From Annona cherimola (lineage: Eukaryota; Streptophyta; Magnoliopsida; Magnoliales; Annonaceae): a stretch of 64,000 bases of DNA. Position numbers and translations under genes: made by a program. The stretch spans positions 503,501 through 567,500 of the forward strand of contig CM059974.1 in assembly GCA_030490835.1 (NCBI GenBank), given 5' to 3'. Below are positions 14,013 through 25,300 of this stretch, one piece after another (the stretch's first letter is position 1; each line of letters begins with the position of its first letter). Below the pieces are notes generated by a model, which was not told the origin of the DNA, ran no database searches, and was given only the letters and a program-made list of their open reading frames with translations.

Positions 14013-17000
14013 TCAATCAAATAGAAAAGCATTGAGCACTGATGGTGTGTTGTGGAGCATGCTTTTGATCCAACCTTGGTCCTTTTTCTGCATGCTACCA
14101 ACCAACCACTGGTAATCTCTCAATGCCGCCTCAGACAATGGCTCTAGGAATTCACATTTAGCTAAAATTTCAGGCGGTGGCACTCCTGCAATGAGATTTG
14201 TGTCCAGCTTTGGTGGTCGTCCTTTTCTCAAATCTACACACTCTTCTACCTCCGCTGGAATGCTGCCAAGCGAAGAGGGAGACGACCCAGGAATTACTCC
14301 CTGTTGGAAAGGCAGTGATCTGGCCGTGTGCAGACAAAATTCAATCCATTGGTGGATGATTGGAGAAGGGCCTCTGATACGCCCACCAATTCGGTTGGTG
14401 GTAAACTTGGTGGCAGCTGGAATTGCCTGCAAAAGAGAAGATACTCATCAAATTTTTGTTGCAAAATTGATAGGGAACCGGATAACCTCATGTTCTTGTT
14501 TAGCGTAAATGCAACCAGACTTGTTATAACAACCAAAGGAGGCAAAAGAGCTCTTGCTTCCAGGAAAGCATAGATCTATCGGCAAGACCACACAAGCAGT
14601 TTGGATATTATTTGATGATATTGGTATCTGAAAGAAGCGCTATATCCAGAAGTAACTTCGGATTTGGCTTTGCAATAGAAACAGGCTATCTGTCGGGATT
14701 TTAAATAAATATTTTTTGGAAAGATGGTGTCTAGTGATAAATAGAAAAGGTTAAGACTTTAGATGATGACAATGACAACTGTAATTTACATATTCTAAAA
14801 AAGGAGGACAGAAAACAATAAGAATCAAAACTTCATGTGTTTAATTGTGATCAAAATCTTTGACCCAATTATAGCAAAATTATTAATAATGTCAAAATGT
14901 GGGTCAAGATCCAATCAAATCTAACCAGGTATTGAGCAGTCATAGATCCTGGTACCTCTTGAGACTGCTAATCGTTGACATTTGCAAAAAAAAAAGCATC
15001 CAGTCCTATCATACCCATAGATCTGCCCACAAACTTGCTCCAGATTTTGGCACAACCACTGTAACGTTAGACATGCGCTTTGCAGCAGGTAGAACATCAC
15101 TGCTCCATCCAACAGCAACCCAAACATCCCCTACGCCAAATGCCTTCAGGTAGTGTGTGCTGTCAAACAGCCGAACCTGGAAAACCAGTACAGAAATCAG
15201 CAGGAGTGCAGACACCTCTTGATGCGATACTTTGATCAGAAATCTTCAGAGATATGTTGAATTCTTTGCAAAACATCCTCTTTGATTTCTTTTTCTTTTT
15301 TTAAAGGGAGTGTTTGATTTATATAAAAACTTTTCAATCTAAAACTTTTCACTCTCTACAACTAACCTATTTTTTAATTATTTCTTCGTTTTTTCTATAC
15401 AACTACCCTCCTTTTCAATTACTTCTACACAACTACTCATACATCCAACCTATCTATTTTAATTTTATTGTCTTTACTTCTCATCATTATCCTATCATAT
15501 TACATCATTTTCCCTCATTTCAAAAACTTTAAAAAAAATTCGTCAAAATTTTTATCATTTCCCAAACACACCCTAAAAAAAATATGAATGGATATTAATC
15601 CTCTAGCCCGGAATTGACATGGGACTTCACTTAACGCGCACACTGATGTCAAGCTACTTGCCTATGCAAGTGTTGACTTCTCTTTGATTTCTATATGACC
15701 ATGAATTCTTTGCAAAACATTTTTCTCTTTGATTTCTATACTAACATGAATAAACATATCAGATAGAAAATGAGTGGACAACAGGAGAATTCAACCATCT
15801 TATCTGATTAAACAGAGCTGCTGAAGCAATTTTAACCAAATGATGACCGTAGAGGGCATTTACAACTTTTTTTTCCCAACAGATTCTTGTCAGACAAGAT
15901 GAAAAAAAATTGTGTTCTCCAGCACCTGTCTTTGAAGGCTTGCTAAGTTCTGGTATGCAGCAATTTTCCCCCCAGGGACTTGAGATTCAATGTCTTGTGT
16001 GTTGTATGAGCTCCCCATGTACTTCAAAACTGCACCAATAACTTCTCGAGGAGAATCAATCATCGAGATCTTCCCGGCTAGCTCGGGCCTCCACAAATCC
16101 CTCCAATCCTGCAATGATCCACATATTCCTAGGATACTACATCCATTGCAACAATTGAAGACATGTGGTTATTGGTTATGCACATGTCCACAACAAGAAA
16201 TTTATGTGATAAAATGGCTGTCGAAAAGGAAATATCCTTCACAAAGGAAAACATATGGGGATAGAGATGGCACTGTCATAGGGGCAGGAATGACATAATT
16301 CAGTTGTTAGTGATGTGCTGCTCGAGTCTCTCTAGTTTTTACCCTCTTCGTAAAAATTCTCAATTATTCATGGCCATGGAGGGAAACAAGACTCATTCAG
16401 TTTCACAACCTTTTGCAGATCACTGGAAGGTTAATTATTTTATTTTATTTTTATTTTAAGGCTATAGAAATATACATTTCAGCCATAGTTTTGACACGTT
16501 CATGATGAGATCTGTTAATGGACCAACCCAAAATGGACCACAGTTGCCTCTATTTCAAAAAAAAATGATCTCCATTGCCCTAAAAGAAAAAGGAAGAAAT
16601 AAAGAAAGATGGTGACTGCAGAAAATAAAGAGAATTAGCTACGCTGGCTACTGATTAGGCAATTTGTTACAACTAGCATTACTGGCAGATCAGGTGCACA
16701 TGTGCAATCCTATAATCTCGATACTATAGTTTTCCTCTTTTCTTCTTTTCATTTTTTTTTCCAAGTGGGAATTAAAACTGCAATTTTATTTTATTTTTGT
16801 TTTAAAAAAAATTTTGATGCTAGGGCATGACCAGGGTTAAGGTGAACTACCTCAATTGGAGCCAGATTGTGCTTTTGGAACTTGTTTTTTTTGTATGCAA
16901 TCACGAGGCACCCCCACCGATAAGGAGCAGCCCATACTTCCCCACTAGAATCCAATTCGCCTTTGCTATTCCTGCGTAAATATGCCTAAGAGAGCTTTTA

Positions 17001-19496
17001 ACTGACTGAAAATATGATCCAACCAAATTCTGATCCAAAAACAGTGCTCCAGACAATATTCATCATGAAGTTCAGATAAATGTGAAAAAAATACGAGGGA
17101 GAAACGAAAAAGTGACTGCAAATTCCAAAATCTTAAAATTTTCAAATATATAGGAAATGACCTCCTTACCTTCCACTTCTCATTTAAACTGTCAAACCAA
17201 TTTTGTGCTTCTGCATCACGAATTGGTTCAATTATGCCCTTTCTAATGGCCAAAGGTAACCAAGAGTCACCAACCGTCACAATATCAGCTGCCATTACAC
17301 ATTTGCGTTCAACATGACCTTTCTGAAAGGCCAAAGCCATATCAGAAAAAATGGATTCCAAGCTTCCTCGGAGCTCAGATTGTAACTTCAATCTCTTTCC
17401 TTGTGATTGAATAAATTCCTGAGTGCATAAGAGTGAAAAGCAGATACAAATTAAATGCCTAGAGAAAATATAATGGTTTTTATCATAAGAAAAGTTCATG
17501 GTGAAATTTTCATAGCAGAGCAGAAATGAACAGAAAAAGCTATCAAAAATAACTTATTTCCCCTATTCTAGCAGTTCTTTTCTCAACATTTTAAGGAACA
17601 CACAAGATTAGCTCAGGGCATTGATCAACTGGTAAAATGACCATTCACATGGGCTCTTCTGTTTTTTGACACAAACCCGAAAACCAATCACCACATACTG
17701 CAGTTGGACTGTGAACAAATATCAAGTAACTCATCAACCAGTCATCACATACTGCAGTTCAAAAGAGGAAGAATATCAAGTAACTCATATATCTGATCCA
17801 ATACAGACACAGGAAAATAGTTTCATCGTAAGCAATAATTGTAGGCTGAACCTCTTTCAGTTGCCCATTAGAGGAAGGGATAACCTAACAGCCAACATGC
17901 AGCAAAGAATGATCGGGGAGCTCCAATTAATCTAATTTTGAACATATGTATTTTTATTTTTATTTTTATTTTTTTGGAAAAAAGAAAGACAAGTAGATAT
18001 AATTTGATAATAATAACAACAAAATATAGAACAGCAGAAAATATTCCCAATATTTGAAACATCACTACAACTAAACCAGCAACATCAGGTTACGAAACTA
18101 CAAGTTAGACATGAGATCACAAAGAAGAAAGCTCTCTGTAAAGATCGATTACTGCCGCCAGAACTTGAATTGAAGCAATACCAAACCTTAATCCATGAGG
18201 GTGGGATTGAGCCCCGAAGAGCAACAATTCTTAGAGGAACAGTCAAGGCATATATCTTAGATTTCCATCTTTCAAATGCAGCTACCATTTCCTCATTCTC
18301 TTTCTCAGCGAGATTTGAGCTCTCCATAACTTGATTCCCTGCGTTCACAGTTTACAGTTTACCAGACTTTTTTTAAAAATAAAAATAAAAAATATCAATA
18401 ACAAATAGCTTCAAAATTTTCACAATTCAAAAGAAAAGCATGAAATAAGAGATACAAGTTCTCTCATGCAAGGATTCTGTCCAATGCTCTCTAGGACTAA
18501 AATTAAAGGAAGAAAACAGCATAAATGGGAGAAAAAGAGAATGAAAGAACTGTCATGTGCCTCTTCACGCAGAAACTGGCAGGTTCAACTCAATGAGTTT
18601 GAGCAAAGTGATGGACAAGCTCGGTCAGAAGTCCTGATGGAAGCCAGCTTGCGGTAGATGGACATGAAGAGAGATGTCAGTTAAGGTAACTTATGAGCAG
18701 CCGCTCAATCTGTGTGTGAAGAATGTCAGAAAAGATAAAAAGATTTCATCTTCAAATGGGCAACTAAGATGTAGCAGTAACCAATAAATCAGTAGGTGGA
18801 GAACGCCATGCAAGAAAAAAGATTTCATATCTAAATGGACAAGGGATATGTAACAGCGGCAATTCAATCAGTAAGTGGAGAATCCCAGAAATAAACAAGA
18901 TTCCAACTTTAAATCAGATCCGCAGACATTCCAAACGAGCTAGATCCTTGGGTGATAATATCACCACATATCTCCCGCAACATTTCTCAATAGAACACCC
19001 AACAAAAATGTCGAGAGAGAGAGAGAGAGAGTCAATAAAACCCAACTCCAACAGCGAGATTGAGCGAGAGAGAGAGAGAGGTCCAACCTGCTTCAGTATC
19101 AACGGACAGAAATCTACCATGGGCGTCGTCTTTTAGAGTCTCCTGGAGCAGCTGTGGCAAGGGAAGTAGAGGAGGGCCGGAACTAGAGGCCCGAGCTGAG
19201 CTGAGACTGAGGAAGAAGAGGGCGGACGCCGCGAGGTGAACGAGAGGCGGTGGAAAGCTGATGGTTTGAAGGTGGGAATTATTGGAACAAGAGATGGCAG
19301 AAAATCTAAAATTGTGAGGGTGGCGAACGAAGTGTAGTAGAAGCATTTTATTGTCACCGTTGTTGTTGAGGGTAAGCAGAATTCTTCTTCTTCTGCCGCT
19401 GTGGAAGAGGTTCGGATTGGGAAAAAGCGGGGAGAGGTGGGTAGGCGGCGGCTGTGGAGGACGAAATGCCGGCAGAAGCAGCAGCAGCGACGCCAT
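14013..19496 (-). CDS. Plastid-targeted spermidine/putrescine-binding-like protein (PotD/SBP family, At1g31410-like)
   Basis: Seven exons on the minus strand: 19496-19088, 18338-18187, 17418-17170, 16985-16851, 16108-15926, 15176-15015, 14426-14013. All introns are GT-AG and phases match, giving 567 residues. The first ~60 residues are rich in Ser, Pro, Arg and Leu and poor in acidic residues, like a chloroplast transit peptide. A hydrophobic segment ending in ARASSSG (about residues 92-112) could be a thylakoid-transfer or membrane segment. The rest reads as a periplasmic-type polyamine-binding fold: AADIVTVGDSWLPLAIRKG, VWAAPYRWGCLVIAYKK, DLWRPELAGKISMIDSPREV and GVGDVWVAVGWSSDVLPAAK are typical of the bacterial PotD/PotF-like family and the Arabidopsis protein annotated as putrescine-binding-related. 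A stromal or lumenal ligand-binding role is inferred; the ligand is unproven in plants. The start is the first ATG in the frame. Introns carry a MITE and two minisatellites. Confidence 0.9.
15306..15573 (-). mobile_element. Tourist-like MITE in an intron of the polyamine-binding-like gene
   Basis: Left end GGGAGTGTTTG, right end CAAACACACCC, with TAA at or next to both ends. The internal ACTTTTCAATCTAAAACTTTTCACTCTC block is shared with the other copies in this window. It lies in the intron 15177-15925. Confidence 0.8.
17682..17789 (+). repeat. Tandem duplication, 54-bp unit
   Basis: AACCAATCACCACATACTGC at 17682 and AACCAGTCATCACATACTGC at 17736 each continue to an ATATCAAGTAACTCAT block, giving a 54-bp period. 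It lies in the second intron of the polyamine-binding-like gene. Confidence 0.85.
18670..18915 (+). repeat. Minisatellite, about three copies of a 78-79 bp unit
   Basis: AGTAGGTGGAGAACGCCA at 18791 matches AGTAAGTGGAGAATCCCA at 18870 and a diverged GTGTGTGAAGAATGTCA at 18712. GATTTCAT at 18742 and 18821 and GATTCCAAC at 18899 keep the same spacing. It lies in intron 1 of the polyamine-binding-like gene. Confidence 0.8.
19013..19081 (+). repeat. Two (GA)n tracts at the start of intron 1
   Basis: GA runs at 19013-19031 and 19066-19081. Read on the gene strand they are CT tracts starting within about 10 bases of the first donor site (GT at 19087-19086). Confidence 0.85.
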
Positions 19497-19677
19497 TTTC
19501 CTTCTTTTCTCCGGCGGCAGAAGCAGCAGATGACGGCTCCTATGATTTGATTTTGATTTTCTCCAGCGCTTCGACAGGGCGCATCCAATAAATTACTTGA
19601 TCAAATAGTTAACAATAATATTCAAGAGGCTATTTTTATAAATAAATAAATAAATAAATTTTATAAAGAGGAGTTTA

Positions 19678-19940
19678 TGGTGTGTTAAATTGAGAAGTGA
19701 TAAAATTTGTGTAAAAATTCTTAAAATAAAATAAAATTATTTGACTGGATAGGAATAATAACGAAGAGTAAAAATAATAAAGTTAAAATACATATATTAA
19801 ATATACGTGAGTTGGGTAAAAATGATGGAAAATTTTGATAGTTATATAAGAAAAAATGAAGAAATAATTAAAAAATAGTATAATTATGGAAAGTAAAAAA
19901 ATTTAGATTGAAAAGTTTTATATTTTAACAAATAGTTCTT
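19678..19940 (+). mobile_element. Degenerate Tourist-like MITE copy
   Basis: Left end TGGTGTGTTAAATTG after TTA. The interior has the family landmarks (GATAAAATTTGTG, AAGAGTAAAAATAATAAAGTTAAAAT, TTAGATTGAAAAGTTTTA) and the right end ACAAATAGTTC is worn. It lies upstream of the polyamine-binding-like gene. Confidence 0.55.
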
Positions 19941-20053
19941 TGTACAATTATTTCATATCAAATGCCAAATGCTTTGGGGTGCATATGTACTGCTAATTTC
20001 GTGCTTGTTATTGGTTAAACTCCAGAGAAATTATATCCGATTATTATAACACT

Positions 20054-20313
20054 GGGTGTATTTGGAAGGTGATAAAACTTAGATGAAAAGTTTTTTGTGT
20101 CAAAGCTGTTAAATTGATAGAAAATAATATAATATAATAGGAGTAACGACGATGAATAAAGAAAATAAAGTTAAAATAAATAGGTTATTTATATAAATAA
20201 TTGTGTAAAAATAATTAAAAAGTATTATAATATATATAGAAAAATATGAAAAAATAATTAAAAAAATATGATAGTTGTAGGGAGTGAAAATTTTTACTTG
20301 TTACCAAACACTT
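20054..20313 (+). mobile_element. Degenerate Tourist-like MITE copy
   Basis: Left end GGGTGTATTTGG and right end ACCAAACACTTC. Internal blocks GATAAAACTTAGATGAAAAG and AGAAAATAAAGTTAAAATAAATAGG match the family. Confidence 0.65.
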
Positions 20314-20804
20314 CTTTTAACTTTGCACTTTTTAGAATTACAATAGTTATTTCATTGATTCTCACGTAAATATCATTTCAAGTGAGTAGTTTGAAGATGA
20401 GATGAGATGAATATGAAATAAGAATTTGAGATGACAACATATTGAGAATAAATAAAGATATATTAAGAATAAGTAAATATGTATTAAGAGTGAGTAAAGT
20501 TTTGTTGAGAATGAGTAAAGTGTATTGGTAATGAATAAATATAGATTAAGAAATGTGATATCTCACCTCACCTCATCCTCTTTTTATCCTCATGTCATCC
20601 CATCTTTGAAAGTAAAATAAAAAAACCTTTGTTTTGCTTCATATTTAATTTAAACTAAGTTTAGTTTTTAGCTAAATAAATAATATTAAATGCAATGAAT
20701 TAAAATGAAATTTTAACCATTTATTAAAGTGGGAAAAATGGAAAAGCTTACGTGAAATGACTTTGGGACTTGTAGTCTTGTAAATATATATGAAGTGAGT
20801 TCCG

Positions 20805-21063
20805 GAAGTGATAAAACTTTTAATAAAGAATTTTTTGTGTAAAAGTTTTTGAGATGTTAGCAAATAATATAATATAGCAGAGATAATGATGATAAGTAAA
20901 GAGAATAAAGTTAAAATAAATAGATTAATTATATAAATAGTTGTGCAGAAATGATTAAAAAATAAAGTCATTGTATAAGATGTGAAAAAACAACTACAAA
21001 AAAGGTTAATTATGAAAAGTGAAAAATTTTAACTTAAAAATTTTATTATTTTTCAAACACCCC
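20805..21063 (+). mobile_element. Degenerate Tourist-like MITE copy, left end lost
   Basis: Starts with GAAGTGATAAAACTTTTAAT-like sequence, carries the internal AGAGAATAAAGTTAAAATAA block, and ends TTTCAAACACCCC. No clear left terminal repeat. Confidence 0.55.
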
Positions 21064-21691
21064 ATATGTGGGGTTATATTAGGAAATAAAAATATGAGAA
21101 AATTCCTTTTTTATACTCTAAATATTTGCATATAATTCTTATTATACTCATAACTTTTCATAAATTTTTCTTATGAACATAACATTTGACCTTCAATTTA
21201 TATTATACTTATGCTGTTAATAAAACTGTTATCTCCTTCATTGAAAAGATAAATTTGTTAATTCAAAATTTTCTTAAGTAAAATGATTCAACTTTAATAT
21301 GACTCTTAAATCATTTAATGTCATATATTAATAATTTACTATTATCAACTAGGTTATATTATGATTGAATTGTCTCAATTAGGAAATATTAAATAGGCAA
21401 AATTGTTTTTTCAATAGAGTAGAATAGTAGATAACACTTGTATCAACGACATGGATATAGAAGGAATTTAAGGTAAAATGTTATGAATACAAAAAAAATT
21501 TATAAAATATTATGAATATAAAAGAAATTAGAGCAAACATTAAGATTATGAAAGAAATTTTTCCAAAAAAAAATTCACAATAGTGATAAAAAAATATATG
21601 GGTATATATAGACAATAATAATAAAAGGGAAGTAATCCCGTTAGCCTGGATTAAGCAAATGTCTCGCTTAGCTCACTCAAAAAATTCATAT

Positions 21692-21937
21692 ACAATAATT
21701 TTTTTCTTTTTTTTCCGTACACTTATTTATCTAAATGTATTTAACATATAAACTAAGTTTTATTATTTTTGAATATGTTTATATATTTTTTTGAGATTTT
21801 TAAATATCTTTAAAATCTTTAAAAATATATACATATATCAAAAAATAGTAAAACTTGATTTATATATTAAAAATATTTAGGTAACCAAGTGTACAAAGAA
21901 AAAAGCTTAGAAAAATTGTTATAAATAAATTTTTTTA
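21692..21937. mobile_element. AT-rich fold-back (inverted-repeat) element
   Basis: The left arm (about 21692-21790) and the reverse complement of the right arm (about 21830-21937) share TTTTTTCTTT, GTACACTT, ACCTAAAT/ATCTAAAT, ATATAAAC/ATATAAAT and AAGTTTTACTATTTTT blocks in the same order. It resembles the fold-back elements at 25633 and 27790. Ends and target duplication are not defined. Confidence 0.55.
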
Positions 21938-22250
21938 AGATAAAATAAAATAAGCGGAGCATTTAATTAACAGGATCATTTCTTCAGCCCTTCCAAATAT
22001 AGTTCGGCAAAGCGAAGAAATGAGAAGCGGCGGCTGCACATGCTCTATGCCCGTGCGCGATCCGCCTCCATCACCAGCCACTACTTACCGCCATACGCGC
22101 CTGCTGCCTTTCTCCGAGTCTCTCTTGGATTGAGGGCACTCCCACATCTCTTCTCTTCCTTTAGTCGAAAACCTAAAAATCCCTGATCAGTTCCCACTCA
22201 CGCCTCTTTCTCTTCTTTGTACATCGCTTTGCATTCTCTGTCTTCCATCG

Positions 22251-22349
22251 GTAAAAACAAACACTGAAATCTTTCATTGATATGCTTTATTTTCTTTCGA
22301 AGATTTAACTCATACTGATATGGTTTTCTTTCTTCTTCTTTTTCTCCAG
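22251..22349 (+). other. Probable 5' UTR intron of SYF2
   Basis: CATCG|GTAAAAAC donor at 22251 and a TTTTTCTCCAG acceptor ending at 22349, preceded by a strong pyrimidine tract, 50 bp upstream of the SYF2 start codon at 22400. RNA support is lacking. Confidence 0.55.
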
Positions 22350-22399
22350 GTAATACAAGTGTAGATATTCGTCTTGGTTGTCTTGTTCTGTAGTTTGTG

Positions 22400-25300
22400 A
22401 TGGAAGAGACGAGAGCGCACCCGGATTGCATAAATGCCTCCAATCCCTACCATGAATGCGTTGAATACTGCTTCAAAAAAATTGCAGAAGCAAAGGACCG
22501 GATCGAGCGAGAGACGATGGAGAGAGGTGAATCAAGCTAATACATTTTACTTCCCCTCTTCCTTCCTTTCAAACAAATTAGTGAATTTTCCGCAAAAAAA
22601 ATTTAGTCAGTGACCAATTACAGAGGTCGAAGGAGGGCTAGTTTTCTTCCTATTGAGGTGAGGATCTCGATTAAGATCAAGATCGTGCGAATTGATGACA
22701 CCATCTGTGATAATTAGATTGAGTTTTTTTTTTATTAAAATTATTAGATTCTGCCTAGAAAATGCTAGTAGTGAACCATAACTGATGCTGAACAAAGAGT
22801 AATTTCCTTCCCATTGAGGATTGTTATCAAGATATTTCTGAGGGGAAATTGGTCCAGCTCCGTGGGTGATTAATTGAGGGAATGTAGACCAGCATCTAGC
22901 TGGCTCCGAACAATAACTCTATCAAAATGGAAGGCTATAAGAGAAATAGATGAGACCACGAATTATAATTTATTAGAGGAGGTGTGAAATGGCTTTGGCT
23001 GATGCAAATCATGTGATAGATCCATGTATTTGACCGTATTTATGTGGGAAACATCTTATGATAACCTAGACTTTGTGATGATACTGAGGACAACCCAAGA
23101 TTGATAAGAATCATGCAATCGGATCCATGCAGTTAACCCCACCTAGGTTGGAAACAGCTTATTGTGATGATGATGGTCCGGAGAGGCTATTGAGTTGGTT
23201 TGCGCTTGGGATAGACTAATGAACACTTTCATCAATGAGGCTATTTCTGTGCATTTGAAATAGTCTGTCGTTCTTTTTCTTTCCACTTCCTCTGTTGTCA
23301 ATCATTTCCTCTTTGTATGTTTTCTACTACTGGATGTTTGCCGTCTGTTAGTTAAAGATCTCATTTTTGTTCCTCCTGACATAAGCAAACCTTAGAATCC
23401 TTCTATTCTTCACTAAACCAAAATTTCGTAATGGGTTCTATGGATTGTCAAAACCAATCAAAAGCTTGTACTCTTCAGACGGGTTTAATTTCTTGTACCT
23501 TGGGGCTTTACCCATTTTAACTATCTACTTTGTAGTTTATGATTTTTCTGATTGCAATATTTTGCTTATTTCTAAAATTTTGTTGTTTTTTCTGCTTCTA
23601 TTATTATAAAGAAAATAAAAAAGGTAGTGGAGATCCATCCTTTTTGGATGACCCTTCTAAAAGTGAAGAACAAAAATCTGCTGCAGCAGAACACAGTGAG
23701 AGCGGTGCACATGTTGATGGTGACAATGAACACCCTGTTGAGGAAAATGTTGAACAAGACTTGACAAATCTCACTGGTAGGCAGAAGAAACTGTTTGAAC
23801 TGCGGCTCAAGATGGTAAGTGTTTTCAAAACCTAAAGGTCGTGCGAGTATCTTAGTTCAATGTGGAATCTTGTCATTCCCTTGCATCAACATCATTTGCC
23901 GCATGGCTGTCTCCTTGCAGAATGAGGGAAGAAAGGCCAACCAAGCAGCAATGCTGGCAGAAAAAAAACGAATGGAAGCTCCTGCTGAATCAAGAGGCAT
24001 TTCCAAACAGAAATGGCTTGACGACAGGAAAAAGAAAATTGGGAAACTGCTGGATGCAAATGGTTTGGACATGACGAAGGCTTACATGCTTGACACACAA
24101 GAGACAGCAGAAGCAAAATATAAGAAATGGGACAAGGATCCTGCCCCATTTGGCTGGGATGGTAAGTTAAGCATGGTTTGGTACTTTTTCCTCCTGCCTC
24201 TCAAACCTTTGTCATATTTTTTTATAGTTAATTCCAAATATGACCACACCTTATACCTATATTTATAGATATGACACACATTTATAAAAGTGGCATAGAT
24301 GACTGCAAAATCCTAATTCTAAATATGATAACACCTCTAGGGCTAACATTAAAATTTATGCGAACTTACAAAATTACCCTTGGTGAAAATAAAAAAGATT
24401 TACCTCTCCTCTTCATTCGCAAACCATACACCTACTGCTCTTCGCCACATCACCCCTCCTTTCGCTTTTGACATCCTCGGCGATAGCAATGCTGCTTGTT
24501 GCTGCAGGTGAGTTTTGGCCCTAAATATGACATGTGCCATTGACCGTCCAATTTCATCTAAGGCTGCTGCTAATTTGGGCATGTTGCTTGAATTGTGCAC
24601 ACTGGAGCTGTGCTGCTGGTTGCTTGCAATCATGGATTTGCCGCTGGTTCTCGACCTTGATTTCATGGTCGCATCGCTGATCATCATATGGTTTTGCAGA
24701 GGCCCCAGTTGAATCTGGAGTTGAGGAAGATCACTGCCAGTTTTGATGATGGGAGATGCCAGATTGGGAGGTGCAATATGAGCAGCAGATAATAGCAGAA
24801 AGCTGTGCTGCTGAGATTTGCTAAGCTGGCTAATTGGTGTGCAGTTTGTTTAATAGCTTCTGCTGTTGAGATTGAGAGGGCAGTGTCTGGATTTCGAGGT
24901 TGGAAATGGTGGATTTGTGGGAACCCGATCTTATGCTCCCGGAATAATGTAAATACTCCAAAAATGGTAAAAATTTATACACATATTAAATACATATAGA
25001 TTAACAATATTGTAAAAAAAATGGGTGTATGCGCTGCATGCTCCCGGAGCATACAATCGGGTTCCGGATTTGTGGATGTCAAGGGCAGATCAGATGAAAA
25101 TGCTATCGCAAACAATGGTGCTTTCATGGCTGCCTTTGGTGATAGAAGCAAGCTTGCATGGCAGATGACGATGGCAGCGGTGGTCTGCTGTGATTAGCAT
25201 CAGAATCTATTGGTAAACAGGGGCATGCCGGAATCATCAATCCTGATGAACAAGATGGCTGCCTTTGGTGATGGAAACAGGGCTATGGTGGTCTAGCCAT

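Noticed and set aside
17585..17640. tRNA-like stretch (TTAGCTCAGGGC)
   Set aside because: Cannot be folded into a cloverleaf; no matching T-arm GGTTCGANTCC.
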